Part shown: positions 16,358 through 24,793 of the stretch, one piece after another | Numbering within the stretch: position 1 is the stretch's first letter | Layout of the letters: each line of letters starts with the position of its first letter | DNA from: Alphaproteobacteria bacterium | Lineage (GTDB): Bacteria > Pseudomonadota > Alphaproteobacteria > Caulobacterales > Hyphomonadaceae | Direction: 5' to 3' | Assembly (NCBI GenBank): GCA_018222605.1 | Contig: JAAEZZ010000011.1 | Span: 1-64,000 of the forward strand | Length of the DNA stretch: 64,000 bases | The notes under the pieces: model-generated | What the model was told of the DNA's origin: nothing | Databases searched by the model: none | What the model saw: the letters and a program-made list of their open reading frames with translations, nothing else | Made by a program: the position numbers and the translations under genes

Positions 16358-17230
16358 ATGAAGCCCAAGGAAACCCCGCTTCTGCCGGTTGAGGATGCGC
16401 GCGAAGCGGCGCTGTTCTTTGTCGTGGGGGCCCTGTGTTTCCTAGCAGCGCTGGCGGCACTGTCTGCGAAATCCACCTATGGCGCAGCCCGCAGCTGGAC
16501 GGCGGAAGTTGAAGGCGAGCTGACAGTTTCCCTGCCGGATGTAGACCGGCGCGCGGCCGAGGAGGCCCGCAAGCTGATCGCGGAAACCGATGGGGTGCGT
16601 GAGGCGCGCCTGCTGAGCAAGGAAGAGATCGACGACTTGCTGGAGCCGAGCTTTGGCAGCCGGGGCCTGCCGGAAAGCCTGCCTTTGCCGCAACTGGTTG
16701 CGGTGACGGCGGACCCGCTGGCCCAATTTGTCGGACCGAATATTGAGCGGCGACTGACGGAGGCTGGCTATGTCAGCGCGGTGGATGAACATGCCGAATG
16801 GGCCGGGGATGTGCGGCGCGTTTTGGGCATTGCGCGGCTGGTGGCTCTGACGGCCGTGGCCTTGCTTGCTTCAACAGCTGTGGCGGTGATCGCCTTTGCG
16901 ACCCATGCGGCGCTGCTGACCCGGCGGGATATTGTGGATGTGCTGCACCTGGCGGGCGCGCGGGACAAGTTCATCGCCAGCCTTTTCGAGCGGCGCTTCT
17001 GGCTGTTGGGCCTGAGGGCCGGATCTGTGGGGGCGCTGATGTCTCTCGGCGCTGCTGCGGCCATGATATTTGCCGCCCGCTCCAGCGGCGCACGAAGCGG
17101 CCTGTTGCCGGAACTGAGCATGGACTTCTATGATCTCCTGATTCTGGTGCTGACGCCGCTGATTGCCGGATTGGCAGCGCGGCTCGCAGCACGCATTACG
17201 GTGGTCCGGTCTCTGAAGAGTATGATGTGA
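16358..17230 (+). CDS. ftsX: Cell-division ABC transporter permease FtsX
   Basis: A 290-residue membrane protein with four hydrophobic segments in the FtsX layout: about 14-32, then a periplasmic loop (about 35-155) with the TVSLPDVDRRAAEEARKLI region, then segments at about 160-185, 208-235 and 255-282. It has no transport substrate; the family relays ATP use by FtsE to periplasmic amidase regulators. The gene starts right after the ftsE stop codon and its end overlaps the next gene's GTG start by 4 bases, so the operon is tightly coupled. Confidence 0.9.
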   Translation: MKPKETPLLPVEDAREAALFFVVGALCFLAALAALSAKSTYGAARSWTAEVEGELTVSLPDVDRRAAEEARKLIAETDGVREARLLSKEEIDDLLEPSFGSRGLPESLPLPQLVAVTADPLAQFVGPNIERRLTEAGYVSAVDEHAEWAGDVRRVLGIARLVALTAVALLASTAVAVIAFATHAALLTRRDIVDVLHLAGARDKFIASLFERRFWLLGLRAGSVGALMSLGAAAAMIFAARSSGARSGLLPELSMDFYDLLILVLTPLIAGLAARLAARITVVRSLKSMM

Positions 17231-17817
17231 GTGGAGAAAGGCGGCTCAGGAAACGGCGGTTCGGCATTGTCCCCGCCATGGCGCTTGCCGCTTTGTGTGT
17301 GGCAGCCGTGGACTTCATCCTGTTCGCCAATCGCGTTGCCTCTGCCACGCATGAGGAAGACGCACGGGCAGATGGCATTGTCGCGCTGACCGGGGGCTCC
17401 GGCATCCGCATTGCTGCGGGCGTCGAGCTGGTGGCCGAGGACCGCGCGCAGCGTTTGCTGATCTCCGGCGTCAATCCCGATGTGACCCGCCAGGAGCTGA
17501 TCAATCTGGCAGGCGGATCGGAGGAGGTCTGGGCGTGCTGTGTGGACATTGGCTATATGGCGGAGTCGACCAAGGGCAATGCCGAGGAGACGGCGGCTTG
17601 GGCCTATGAACGTGATTATGAGCGGCTGATTATCGTCACGTCTGATTATCATATGCCGCGCAGCCTGATCGTTCTGCAGAAGACCATGCCGGACATGGAG
17701 CTGATCCCGTGGCCGGTGCGTACGGTGAATGACCCTTCTTCGATCTGGAGTGATCCTGATTCCTTCCGGGGCGTTCTGACCGAATGGCTGAAGTGGCGCG
17801 TGACGACACTGGAATGA
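17227..17817 (+). CDS. YdcF/SanA-type DUF218 protein
   Basis: A 196-residue protein with one N-terminal membrane segment (about residues 15-38) followed by a periplasmic DUF218 domain: DGIVALTGGSGIRIAAGVEL, LLISGVN, and YERLIIVTSDYHMPRSL, which contains the conserved S-D-Y-H-M-x-R motif. The family is linked to envelope integrity and has been suggested to act on lipid-linked sugars, without firm proof. It starts at GTG, inside the end of ftsX, and is followed by plsC after 19 bases. Confidence 0.85.
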   Translation: MSGERRLRKRRFGIVPAMALAALCVAAVDFILFANRVASATHEEDARADGIVALTGGSGIRIAAGVELVAEDRAQRLLISGVNPDVTRQELINLAGGSEEVWACCVDIGYMAESTKGNAEETAAWAYERDYERLIIVTSDYHMPRSLIVLQKTMPDMELIPWPVRTVNDPSSIWSDPDSFRGVLTEWLKWRVTTLE

Positions 17818-17836
17818 GCGGCTATCTGATAGCGCT

Positions 17837-18577
17837 ATGACATTGCTGCGCTCTATCCTGTTCGTGATCTGGATGTATGGCCTGATGGCCATCATGGGGA
17901 TTTTGTTCCTGCCGACCCTGATAATGCCGAAGGGCGTGATCCTGTGGGGTATCAGCGTTTATGCGCGCAGCCTGATCCTGGGCCTGCGCCTGATCTGCGG
18001 CATCGAGACGGAGATTCGCGGTCAGCAGAACATGCCGCGCGGCACCGTGCTGTATGCAGGGAAGCACCATTGCATGCTGGATGTGTTCATTCCCTTCATC
18101 GTGACGCGTGCGCCCGTCGTGATCATGAAAAAGGAATTGCTCTGGTATCCCTTCCTTGGCTGGTATGCGCTGAAGGCAGCGATGATCCCGATTGACCGTG
18201 AAGGCACGACCAAAACGCTGAAGAAGATGGTGGTCGAGGCCAAAGAGCGCGCCGCCGATGGCCGTCAGATCGTCATCTTCCCGGAAGGCACACGGGTAGA
18301 GCCCGGCGCGGCGCCAGCCTATCATGCTGCCGGGTTGTCCGCGCTGGCCAAGGCGATTGAAGAGCCAATTGTTCCAGTTGCGACCAATGCGGGCCTGTGC
18401 TGGCCGGGCCGCGGGCTGAAACGTTCCAAAGGCAAGATCGTCTATGAGATCCAGCCTCCCATTCCGGCAGGCTTGTCGCGGCGCGATCTGATGGCCCGGC
18501 TGGAAACGGAACTTGAGGCAGCCAGCAACGCTCTTATTGAAGAAGGCCGCGCTGTTCAGGCGCGCCTGTCCAAATAA
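17837..18577 (+). CDS. plsC: 1-acylglycerol-3-phosphate acyltransferase
   Basis: A 246-residue membrane-bound acyltransferase that makes phosphatidic acid from lysophosphatidic acid. An N-terminal hydrophobic region (about 5-55) precedes the acyltransferase motifs: H-x4-D in GKHHCMLDVF, the substrate motif IPIDREG, and IFPEGTRVEPG, then IVPVATNAG. The order and spacing are standard. The position behind ftsX-ydcF and before the DUF2125 gene is common in alphaproteobacteria and suggests joint expression of envelope functions. Confidence 0.9.
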   Translation: MTLLRSILFVIWMYGLMAIMGILFLPTLIMPKGVILWGISVYARSLILGLRLICGIETEIRGQQNMPRGTVLYAGKHHCMLDVFIPFIVTRAPVVIMKKELLWYPFLGWYALKAAMIPIDREGTTKTLKKMVVEAKERAADGRQIVIFPEGTRVEPGAAPAYHAAGLSALAKAIEEPIVPVATNAGLCWPGRGLKRSKGKIVYEIQPPIPAGLSRRDLMARLETELEAASNALIEEGRAVQARLSK

Positions 18578-18595
18578 TCCTGTCAGGACCGATCC

Positions 18596-19615
18596 ATGGT
18601 TGAGCCCTCCACCGTCCAGAAGAAATCCCGCTTCTGGCTTTTCTTTCCTTTCGTCCTGTTGCTGATCGTTGTCGCGGCGTGGACAGCCTATTGGCTGATT
18701 GCACGCAGCCAGCTGGAAAAGGGGATTGATGACTGGATCCGCAGTGAACAGGGCAAGGGCGCGACGATTGAATACAAGTCGAAATCTGTCGGCGGATACC
18801 CCTTCCGGTTCGAACTGGACATGCGCGATCCGGTCTATCAGCCGCGCGGGCAGGCGCGCTGGGAAGGCGAAAGGCTGCGCCTCGTCATGCAGCCCTGGAA
18901 CTGGCAGCACATCATTGCCTATTCACCGGGTCGGAACCTGATCACGGAGCCAAGCGCCCTGCGCCATACGATCAATCTGGACCCGGAATCCGCGATGAGT
19001 GTGTCGTGGGACAAGACAGCCGTGAACCGGATCGGCCTGCAGCTGGGCAATGCGACCGCGCTGATCCGCGGGGAGTCCTATGCAACGACCGGCTTCTCCC
19101 TAAACCTGGCGCCGCGGAAGACATCTCCCGATGATATGATGTTTGCCGTTCAGTGGGACAGGCTGACCCTCAATGAGACGCCGCAGGGCGCGGAATATCT
19201 GGGCGACACGCTGGGGCCGTCGCGGCTGATCGGCGAAGTGCGCGAATTCTATCCCGCTTGGCTGCGGGCAGCGGGCGAGCCGGAACGGTTCTATGAGGCT
19301 TTGATGGAGCAGGAGGGCGGCGTCGAAGTCGCGCAATTGCTGCTGAAATGGGGGCCGCTGGAGCTCGGCGCGAAGGGCGATATCAGCTTCAAGGGCGGCA
19401 AGGCAAATGGTACGGCAGGCCTGCGCATCGACAATGCGGAGAATTTGAAGGCCGAAATGGAAGCGGCGAGCCGGTTGGGCCAGCAGGAGCAGGCCGTGAT
19501 CACCATGCTGGAAGCGTCTTCCAAGGATGGCGGGTTCCTGACCTTCACGATCAAGGACAATGAGCTGAAAATGGGTCCGCTAAGTCTCGGCCGCCTGCCG
19601 GAGCCGCGCTTTTGA
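18596..19615 (+). CDS. DUF2125 domain envelope protein
   Basis: A 339-residue protein with one N-terminal membrane anchor (about residues 13-35) and a large periplasmic part. The part begins with the family's SKSVGGYPFRFELDMRDPVY stretch, where GYPF and FEL are its hallmark. Members are restricted mostly to alphaproteobacteria and have no known activity; the repeated strand pattern resembles the AsmA/BamA-assembly type of lipid-binding domain, but that is a guess. It is 18 bases after plsC, and its stop overlaps the TTG start of the glycosylase gene. Confidence 0.82.
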   Translation: MVEPSTVQKKSRFWLFFPFVLLLIVVAAWTAYWLIARSQLEKGIDDWIRSEQGKGATIEYKSKSVGGYPFRFELDMRDPVYQPRGQARWEGERLRLVMQPWNWQHIIAYSPGRNLITEPSALRHTINLDPESAMSVSWDKTAVNRIGLQLGNATALIRGESYATTGFSLNLAPRKTSPDDMMFAVQWDRLTLNETPQGAEYLGDTLGPSRLIGEVREFYPAWLRAAGEPERFYEALMEQEGGVEVAQLLLKWGPLELGAKGDISFKGGKANGTAGLRIDNAENLKAEMEAASRLGQQEQAVITMLEASSKDGGFLTFTIKDNELKMGPLSLGRLPEPRF

Positions 19616-20259
19616 CGGCGCCTTCGCGGCGGAAACTGATAGCGGCCTGTAAAACACTGGCCGCAGCAGACCCTGCGCTGGAGAGGGCCTATGAGGAAAT
19701 GGGCGTGCCGGACTGGCGCGTTGGCCAGCCGACCTATGCGGCGCTGTGCCGTCTGATTGCTTATCAGCAATTGTCGACAAAGGCGGCGGGCACGATCTGG
19801 GGCCGTACCGAGGCTATGTTCGGAGAGGTGACGCCCGAGGCCGTACTGGCGGCAGATCCGGAGGCCATTCGGGGCTGCGGCATGTCGCGGCCAAAGGTAC
19901 GCCACATGACATCCATCGCTGAGGCTGTGGTCACAGGCGCGCTGAATCTGGAGCGCGTCTGCGCGTCTGATCTGGATTCTGCGCGCAAGGAACTGGTCGC
20001 GGTGAAGGGAATCGGCCCGTGGACCGCAGAATTATTTCTGCTCTATTCAGTCGGCGCGCTGGACGCCTTTCCGGTCGGAGATGTCGGTCTGATGGAGGCG
20101 CACAAACTACTCTCCGGTCATGAAACCCGTATGGAAATCAAGGAATTTACCAGCCATGCCGAAGCTTGGCGCCCGTATCGCGGAGTGGCCGCGCATCTGC
20201 TTTGGGGCTGGATCAATGCCGAGCGGGCCAAGGCTGGCGGGGCGAGTCCGCAGGCCTGA
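19612..20259 (+). CDS. DNA-3-methyladenine glycosylase II (AlkA-like)
   Basis: A 215-residue HhH-GPD base-excision glycosylase that would remove alkylated bases. The helix-hairpin-helix is LVAVKGIGPWTAELFLLY, followed after DAFPVGDVGL by the catalytic aspartate (the D of VGD). The fold core LIAYQQLSTKAAGTIWGR is typical of AlkA. The N-terminal TATA-like domain of E. coli AlkA is absent, as in most short bacterial members. The start is TTG at 19612, forming TTGA with the stop of the DUF2125 gene; no other start fits as well. Confidence 0.88.
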   Translation: MTAPSRRKLIAACKTLAAADPALERAYEEMGVPDWRVGQPTYAALCRLIAYQQLSTKAAGTIWGRTEAMFGEVTPEAVLAADPEAIRGCGMSRPKVRHMTSIAEAVVTGALNLERVCASDLDSARKELVAVKGIGPWTAELFLLYSVGALDAFPVGDVGLMEAHKLLSGHETRMEIKEFTSHAEAWRPYRGVAAHLLWGWINAERAKAGGASPQA

Positions 20260-20401
20260 GCGGGCGGTAAAAGATTGCAAAACGCTGCGACTGTCATAAT
20301 CTCATGATACGAATCGTCTATCCGCATGGACGAAACGAAAAGGAGCTGCGTCTTCAGTCAGTTCGTTGGACAATATAATCTCGTACGCATGGGAGGTTCC
20401 C

Positions 20402-20965
20402 ATGGCTGAGATAATGACGGCCCCGCCCAGCGGTCGGCCGGCACTTGTTCTAAATGCTGATTACAGACCGCTTTCCTATTATCCGCTCTCCCTTTGGCCT
20501 TGGCAGGAAGTCGTGAAGGCGGTGTTTCTGGACCGTGTCGATATCATTGCAGAATATGATTATGTCGTGCGCAGCCCGAGTACGGAATTTCGTCTGCCAA
20601 GCGTGATCGCGCTGCGCGATTTTGTGCGCCAGGACAGGCCGCCAGCATTTACGCGTTTCAATGTCTTCCTGCGTGATGGCTTTAAATGTGCCTATTGCGG
20701 CGCATCGGACAATCTGACCTTCGACCATGTCATTCCGCGCTCCAAAGGTGGACGGACGAGCTGGGAGAATATCGTCGCGGCGTGCAGCCCCTGTAATCTT
20801 AGAAAGGGCGGCAAGTTCCTGCACCATACGGACATGCACCTGATGCGGCGGCCCATGCGACCAAACAATTACCAGCTGCAGGAAATCGGCCGCAAATTCC
20901 CGCCCAACCATCTGCACGAAACCTGGATGGACTATCTATACTGGGACGTCGAGCTGGAGAGCTAG
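20402..20965 (+). CDS. HNH endonuclease domain protein
   Basis: A 187-residue protein whose C-terminal half is an HNH nuclease: CAYCGASDNLTFDHVIPRSKGG, then WENIVAACSPCNLRKGG, i.e. the two zinc knuckles (CxxC pairs) around the metal-binding DH. The N-terminal half has LVLNADYRPLSYYPLSLWPWQEVVKAVFLDRV, a conserved region in a subfamily that is near-universal in alphaproteobacteria and probably a housekeeping nuclease rather than a phage enzyme. ATG 20402 (MAEIMTAPPSG) is used; ATG 20414 is also possible. It has no obvious partner. Confidence 0.85.
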   Translation: MAEIMTAPPSGRPALVLNADYRPLSYYPLSLWPWQEVVKAVFLDRVDIIAEYDYVVRSPSTEFRLPSVIALRDFVRQDRPPAFTRFNVFLRDGFKCAYCGASDNLTFDHVIPRSKGGRTSWENIVAACSPCNLRKGGKFLHHTDMHLMRRPMRPNNYQLQEIGRKFPPNHLHETWMDYLYWDVELES

Positions 20966-21041
20966 CGAGATTTAATCCTCTTTTGATTGAATAAGTTGCC
21001 CGCATGAGTTACTTTTTACAGACAGTCTGGAGGAAGTAATC

Positions 21042-21980
21042 ATGGACATCAGCCGCTCCGTCCTTCGTGGTCTATTTGCAAGCGCCGTAATGGCACTGTC
21101 CTTTAATGCCGCAGCACAGCAGCCTGAGGGCGAAGTCGAGCAGCAATTGCGGAACGAGACCGTGATCGTTGAAGGAGAAGTGCCCACGCTCAAGGAAAGT
21201 TTTGATTTCACGCGTGAGCTGACTGTTGATGGCATGAAGTCGAAGCTTCTCGCGCGGTGGAATAAGAGAATATGTCCTGCCGTGGCAGGCCTCTCGCCGG
21301 ACAAGGGCCAACTGATTGCAGACCGCATTTCAGAATGGGCTCTCGAGGTTGATCTGTTGCCGGATGATCCTGGCTGTAAACCAAATCTGGCAATTTTCAT
21401 TACCGATTCAGCGGATAGCCTGGCACAGCAACTTTACGAACTTGACCCTGCAACATTCGGCTTGGCTGCTGACTGGACGGTTTCCACAAGAGGCCGCTTT
21501 GCCTTTGAAGATTTCCTTGAAACCACGAACCCCGTACGCTGGTGGCATGTTTCAGAAAAACTAAGTGAACAGGGTCATCCCATTACAGGCGCTAGCCGAT
21601 TCATTATTAAGGATGCCAGAGCAGCGCCTCGGATAGCTACGGTGAACACGACGAATTCCTCGAGGTTAAAAGGCCACTATCGTCAGCATATCAATCACGG
21701 CATCATCATTGTTGATGCCAAGCGCGTTGAGGGTGTTAGGCTAGATACGCTGGCAGACTATCTGGCTTTTGTAAGTTTGCTTCAGGTTGATCCTGATGCA
21801 GATGTAAAAGGCGCAAACACGATATTGAACCTTTTCGATGAGGCCGGGCTGGCGAATACCGGGATCAGAGGACTGACGGAATGGGACAAGCGCTATCTGA
21901 AGGCGTATTACAAGGCTAAGCGTAACGCCTATAGTGAGAAGCAACAGGAACAGCAGATAGCCTATTATTTGAGAAAATGA
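21042..21980 (+). CDS. Secreted protein, copy A of a tandem paralogous pair
   Basis: A 312-residue protein with a signal peptide (residues 1 to about 25, cleaved near AAA-QQ). After an acidic linker it has NETVIVEGE at about residues 38-46, which looks like the TonB-box-like start of TonB receptors, then SFDFTREL, KSKLLARWN, a pair of cysteines (ICPAV and PGCKPN), and the block VRWWHVSE...SRLKGHYRQ. It closes with a basic helix rich in K and Q. It is clearly homologous along its full length to the gene at 22140. I do not recognise the family. AGGAAG precedes the ATG by 5 bases. GC is lower than in the neighbours. Confidence 0.7.
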   Translation: MDISRSVLRGLFASAVMALSFNAAAQQPEGEVEQQLRNETVIVEGEVPTLKESFDFTRELTVDGMKSKLLARWNKRICPAVAGLSPDKGQLIADRISEWALEVDLLPDDPGCKPNLAIFITDSADSLAQQLYELDPATFGLAADWTVSTRGRFAFEDFLETTNPVRWWHVSEKLSEQGHPITGASRFIIKDARAAPRIATVNTTNSSRLKGHYRQHINHGIIIVDAKRVEGVRLDTLADYLAFVSLLQVDPDADVKGANTILNLFDEAGLANTGIRGLTEWDKRYLKAYYKAKRNAYSEKQQEQQIAYYLRK

Positions 21981-22139
21981 TGCCTGCGGCCTGGAATAGG
22001 TAATTACAAGACACATCAAATCGCCTATAAATTAGGTGTGTGATCTTTTGCACGACATGGCTCGGACATGATGAGGGAAGGGGGCTTCTCTAGCGGTCGG
22101 ATGACTTCATCCTGCCGCGTCTAGTGAAAGGGTCTTTCC

Positions 22140-23087
22140 ATGAAATTCTTGAATATTGTTAGTTCGGGCCTCTTGGCTGCGGCCATGATTATGGCATCCC
22201 CTCAAGCATTTGCCGGAGATGAGGACGCGCCCTCTGATGGAAGCAATGCGGAAGGCGAAGCGCCGCTGATCAATGATACGGTGACCGTCACGGGGTACAC
22301 TTTCAAGGACAGCTTTGATTTTGCTACCGAGCTGTCCGCCGTTCCTCGCAAAAGCAAATTACTGGCCAGATGGAATCTCGGTATCTGTCCGGCAGTCTCT
22401 GGTATACCTGCTGACAAGGCTCAGATGATTGCAGACCGGATTGCCATGCGCGCCTTGGCTGTCGGGTTGAAGCCGGAAGAGCCTGGCTGCAAACCTAATA
22501 TAGCAATTATCATTGCTTCGAATGGCAATGCCGCAACGCAGGCGATTTACGAGAATGATCCCACGGTCTTCTCGCTGTCGTCTGACCCCACTGTTACAAC
22601 GATGGGGAAATTCGCTTTTGAGGATTTTCTGAAAACACCTCGGCCTGTTAGGTGGTGGCATGTCTCGGAAACGAAAAGCGAGCAAGGCCATGAGATGGCG
22701 TCGGGTGGGCAGTATTTCTCGCGAGGCGCGGCAGCCAATCTGCCAACCGTTTCCACGACGAGTTCCTCGCGTCTGAAAGGCAGCTATCGTCAGGATCTCA
22801 ATCATGCCGTGATTGTCGTGGATGCCGCTTTGGCGCAGGGTGTTAGCCTCGAAGCACTGGCAGACTATCTGGCGTTCGTATCATTGGTGCAAATCGATCC
22901 GGACGCAGAAACAGCTGGCTTCGATACGGTGCTAAATCTTTTCGATGAGACAGGCGTTTACGACACAAGCATCACCGGTATGTCAGAATGGGATGTTGCA
23001 TATCTGAAGGCGCTGTACTCTGCCAAACGGAATGCGAAAAACGCCAGACAGCAGGAACGCGAAATCGCTGAGAGCATGGGTAAGTGA
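22140..23087 (+). CDS. Secreted protein, copy B of a tandem paralogous pair
   Basis: A 315-residue protein with a signal peptide (about residues 1-25, AFA-GD). It aligns with the gene at 21042 over its whole mature length: NDTVTVTGY against NETVIVEGE, SKLLARWN, ICPAV, PGCKPN, FAFEDFL, VRWWHVSE, SRLKGSYRQ, LADYLAFVSL, and NLFDE. The two genes have separate leaders (159 bases apart), so they may be regulated separately. The two conserved cysteines suggest a disulfide. There is no catalytic motif that I recognise; the role is unknown and could involve the TonB system or the cell surface. Confidence 0.7.
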   Translation: MKFLNIVSSGLLAAAMIMASPQAFAGDEDAPSDGSNAEGEAPLINDTVTVTGYTFKDSFDFATELSAVPRKSKLLARWNLGICPAVSGIPADKAQMIADRIAMRALAVGLKPEEPGCKPNIAIIIASNGNAATQAIYENDPTVFSLSSDPTVTTMGKFAFEDFLKTPRPVRWWHVSETKSEQGHEMASGGQYFSRGAAANLPTVSTTSSSRLKGSYRQDLNHAVIVVDAALAQGVSLEALADYLAFVSLVQIDPDAETAGFDTVLNLFDETGVYDTSITGMSEWDVAYLKALYSAKRNAKNARQQEREIAESMGK

Positions 23088-23229
23088 CAGTACGGACTGT
23101 CTGCTTTTGAATATGGATTATTCATAGACACAGGCGTCATTTTTGTGGGCTTTCCCGGGGAGACCTGTTTTCAGGGCAGGGCTTTGTGCCTAGAGTTTGT
23201 CTGGGTGGGAGATTTGGAAGGGTGGTATC

Positions 23230-24324
23230 ATGACTCCGGATTTCACACGGGCTGATCTCAAGGCGGCTATCCCGGCAAGGTGTTTCCAGCCGAGCACCGC
23301 CCGGTCGATGGCCTTTCTGATCTTTGACCTTGTCCTGATCGCCGTGGCCTATTGGGCGCTGTCACAGGTGTCTGCCTGGTATCTGAAATTACCGCTGATC
23401 TTTTTCATCGGGACGATGTTCTGGGCAGTCTTTGTGATCGGGCATGAGGCCGGGCATGGCGCGTTTTCCAAATCCCGCGCGGTGAACACGGCGGTAGGAC
23501 TGATCACGCATTCCATCATTCTGGTGCCGTATCGCGGCTGGCAACGCAGCCATGCCATGCATCACATGAAAACCGGGCATTTCCGAGAGGAGGAAGTGTT
23601 CCGGCCCTGCCGCGCAGAAGATGACTGGTTGGCGCGGAAAGTGTTGTTCCGGTCCGGCCTGTTTCTGTTGATTGGCTGGCCGATGTACAAGCTGGGCTAT
23701 CGCAATCTGACGACATATGACCCTGTGAATGGCAGTCACTTCCTGCCGGTCAGCGATCTGTATGCCAGCCATGTGAAATGGTCCTGGGCAGCAAGCCTTG
23801 CCGGTGTGCTGGCATGCTTGGCGATCTATATTGCTTTGGGCGTGATATTCGGCTGGGTCTTTGCGCTGACCTATATTGTCGGCCCGTATTTCGTTTATGC
23901 GGCCTGGTTGACCTTCGTGACCTATATGCAGCATGTTTCGCCGGAAGTACCGGTCTATGACAGCGATGACTGGAGCAGCCTGAAAGGCGCGCTTGCCACG
24001 GTGGACCGCAATTATGGCCCGTTCAACTGGCTGACCCACCACATCGGAGATTTGCATGTGGTGCACCACATCTTCCCGACGATCCCGCATTATTACACAC
24101 GGGAAGCAACAGAGGCGATCAAGCCGATTCTAGGCGAATGGTATATGAAATCCGACCGCTTCGTTCTGATGGATTTTGTGCGCACCCTGATCGGATGCCA
24201 TTATGTCGAGCCGGGCGACGGCCAGGAAGTGTGGAAGTCCGCCTATCCCTGGGCAAAGAATGCGGGCACCGGCAAGACGGACAAAGTGAAAGAAACGAGC
24301 GGCGCGCACATGCCGGCGGAATAG
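23230..24324 (+). CDS. Membrane fatty acid desaturase
   Basis: A 364-residue integral membrane di-iron desaturase. The three histidine boxes are HEAGHG (about residue 73), HAMHH (about 109) and HVVHH (about 276), the set seen in acyl-lipid delta-12/omega-3-type desaturases (FAD2 group). Hydrophobic segments flank them at about 26-48, 53-72, 139-158 and 181-240. It would introduce double bases' equivalent double bonds into acyl chains, giving an oxygen-dependent route besides FabA. ATG 23230 is preceded by GGAAGGG (23216-23222); the frame upstream is open but unrelated. It stands alone. Confidence 0.88.
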   Translation: MTPDFTRADLKAAIPARCFQPSTARSMAFLIFDLVLIAVAYWALSQVSAWYLKLPLIFFIGTMFWAVFVIGHEAGHGAFSKSRAVNTAVGLITHSIILVPYRGWQRSHAMHHMKTGHFREEEVFRPCRAEDDWLARKVLFRSGLFLLIGWPMYKLGYRNLTTYDPVNGSHFLPVSDLYASHVKWSWAASLAGVLACLAIYIALGVIFGWVFALTYIVGPYFVYAAWLTFVTYMQHVSPEVPVYDSDDWSSLKGALATVDRNYGPFNWLTHHIGDLHVVHHIFPTIPHYYTREATEAIKPILGEWYMKSDRFVLMDFVRTLIGCHYVEPGDGQEVWKSAYPWAKNAGTGKTDKVKETSGAHMPAE

Positions 24325-24350
24325 GGTACGCGCCTGTTCTTCTGTCGGCG

Positions 24351-24782
24351 CTATTCGGCGTCCAGAGTGACAATTGTGCGGCCCGCTTCTTCCGGATCTG
24401 TGGGATCCGTGATGCTCGCCTCCATGTCCTCCGGAAGGATACCGGACTCAGTCACCACATCCAGAATGGCGGCATGGCGCGCGGCGGTCAGATCTGTATC
24501 ATCTGTGCGATAGGTGATGATGTGGACCCGGCCATTCGGGCAGTCCGTCGCACGATCCTCAATGACTTCCAGGACCAGATCATGCCCCAGGCTGGTAAGG
24601 TCTGCGGAGCCCGTATGGAAGCCGATGGAGTTCTGTTTCACTCGGCAGGGCATAGTGGCCGTGTCTGTTTCAGCCACCTGCGGGGTATTTTGTGGTGCAG
24701 CCTCTTCACGGGGCATGGCGGTCTCGTTTCCACACGCGGTGAGAATTAGGGTGGCGGACATCAGAATAAGCGGCAGTTTCAT
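24351..24782 (-). CDS. Small lipoprotein of unknown function
   Basis: A 143-residue protein with a lipobox: LILTAC puts the lipidated cysteine near residue 17. A disordered acidic/proline linker (about 20-45) follows. The C-terminal half has the helix-strand-helix rhythm of OmpA-like domains (SLGHDLVLEVIEDR, VHIITYRTDDTDLTAARHAAILDVVTESGI), but the peptidoglycan-binding residues are not clearly present, so this is only a resemblance. The ATG at 24782 lies 11 bases after the selO stop codon, so it is probably cotranscribed with selO. It converges with the desaturase gene. Confidence 0.65.
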   Translation of the reverse strand: MKLPLILMSATLILTACGNETAMPREEAAPQNTPQVAETDTATMPCRVKQNSIGFHTGSADLTSLGHDLVLEVIEDRATDCPNGRVHIITYRTDDTDLTAARHAAILDVVTESGILPEDMEASITDPTDPEEAGRTIVTLDAE

Positions 24783-24793
24783 GGGGATCTCCA

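Noticed and set aside
20402-20965. HNH nuclease as part of a restriction or homing system
   Set aside because: The N-terminal half matches a subfamily widespread in alphaproteobacteria, no methylase or intron is adjacent, and composition is native.
24351-24782. OmpA-like peptidoglycan-binding lipoprotein
   Set aside because: The rhythm fits, but the key Asp and Arg contacts of OmpA domains are not clearly present, so only 'lipoprotein of unknown function' is reported.
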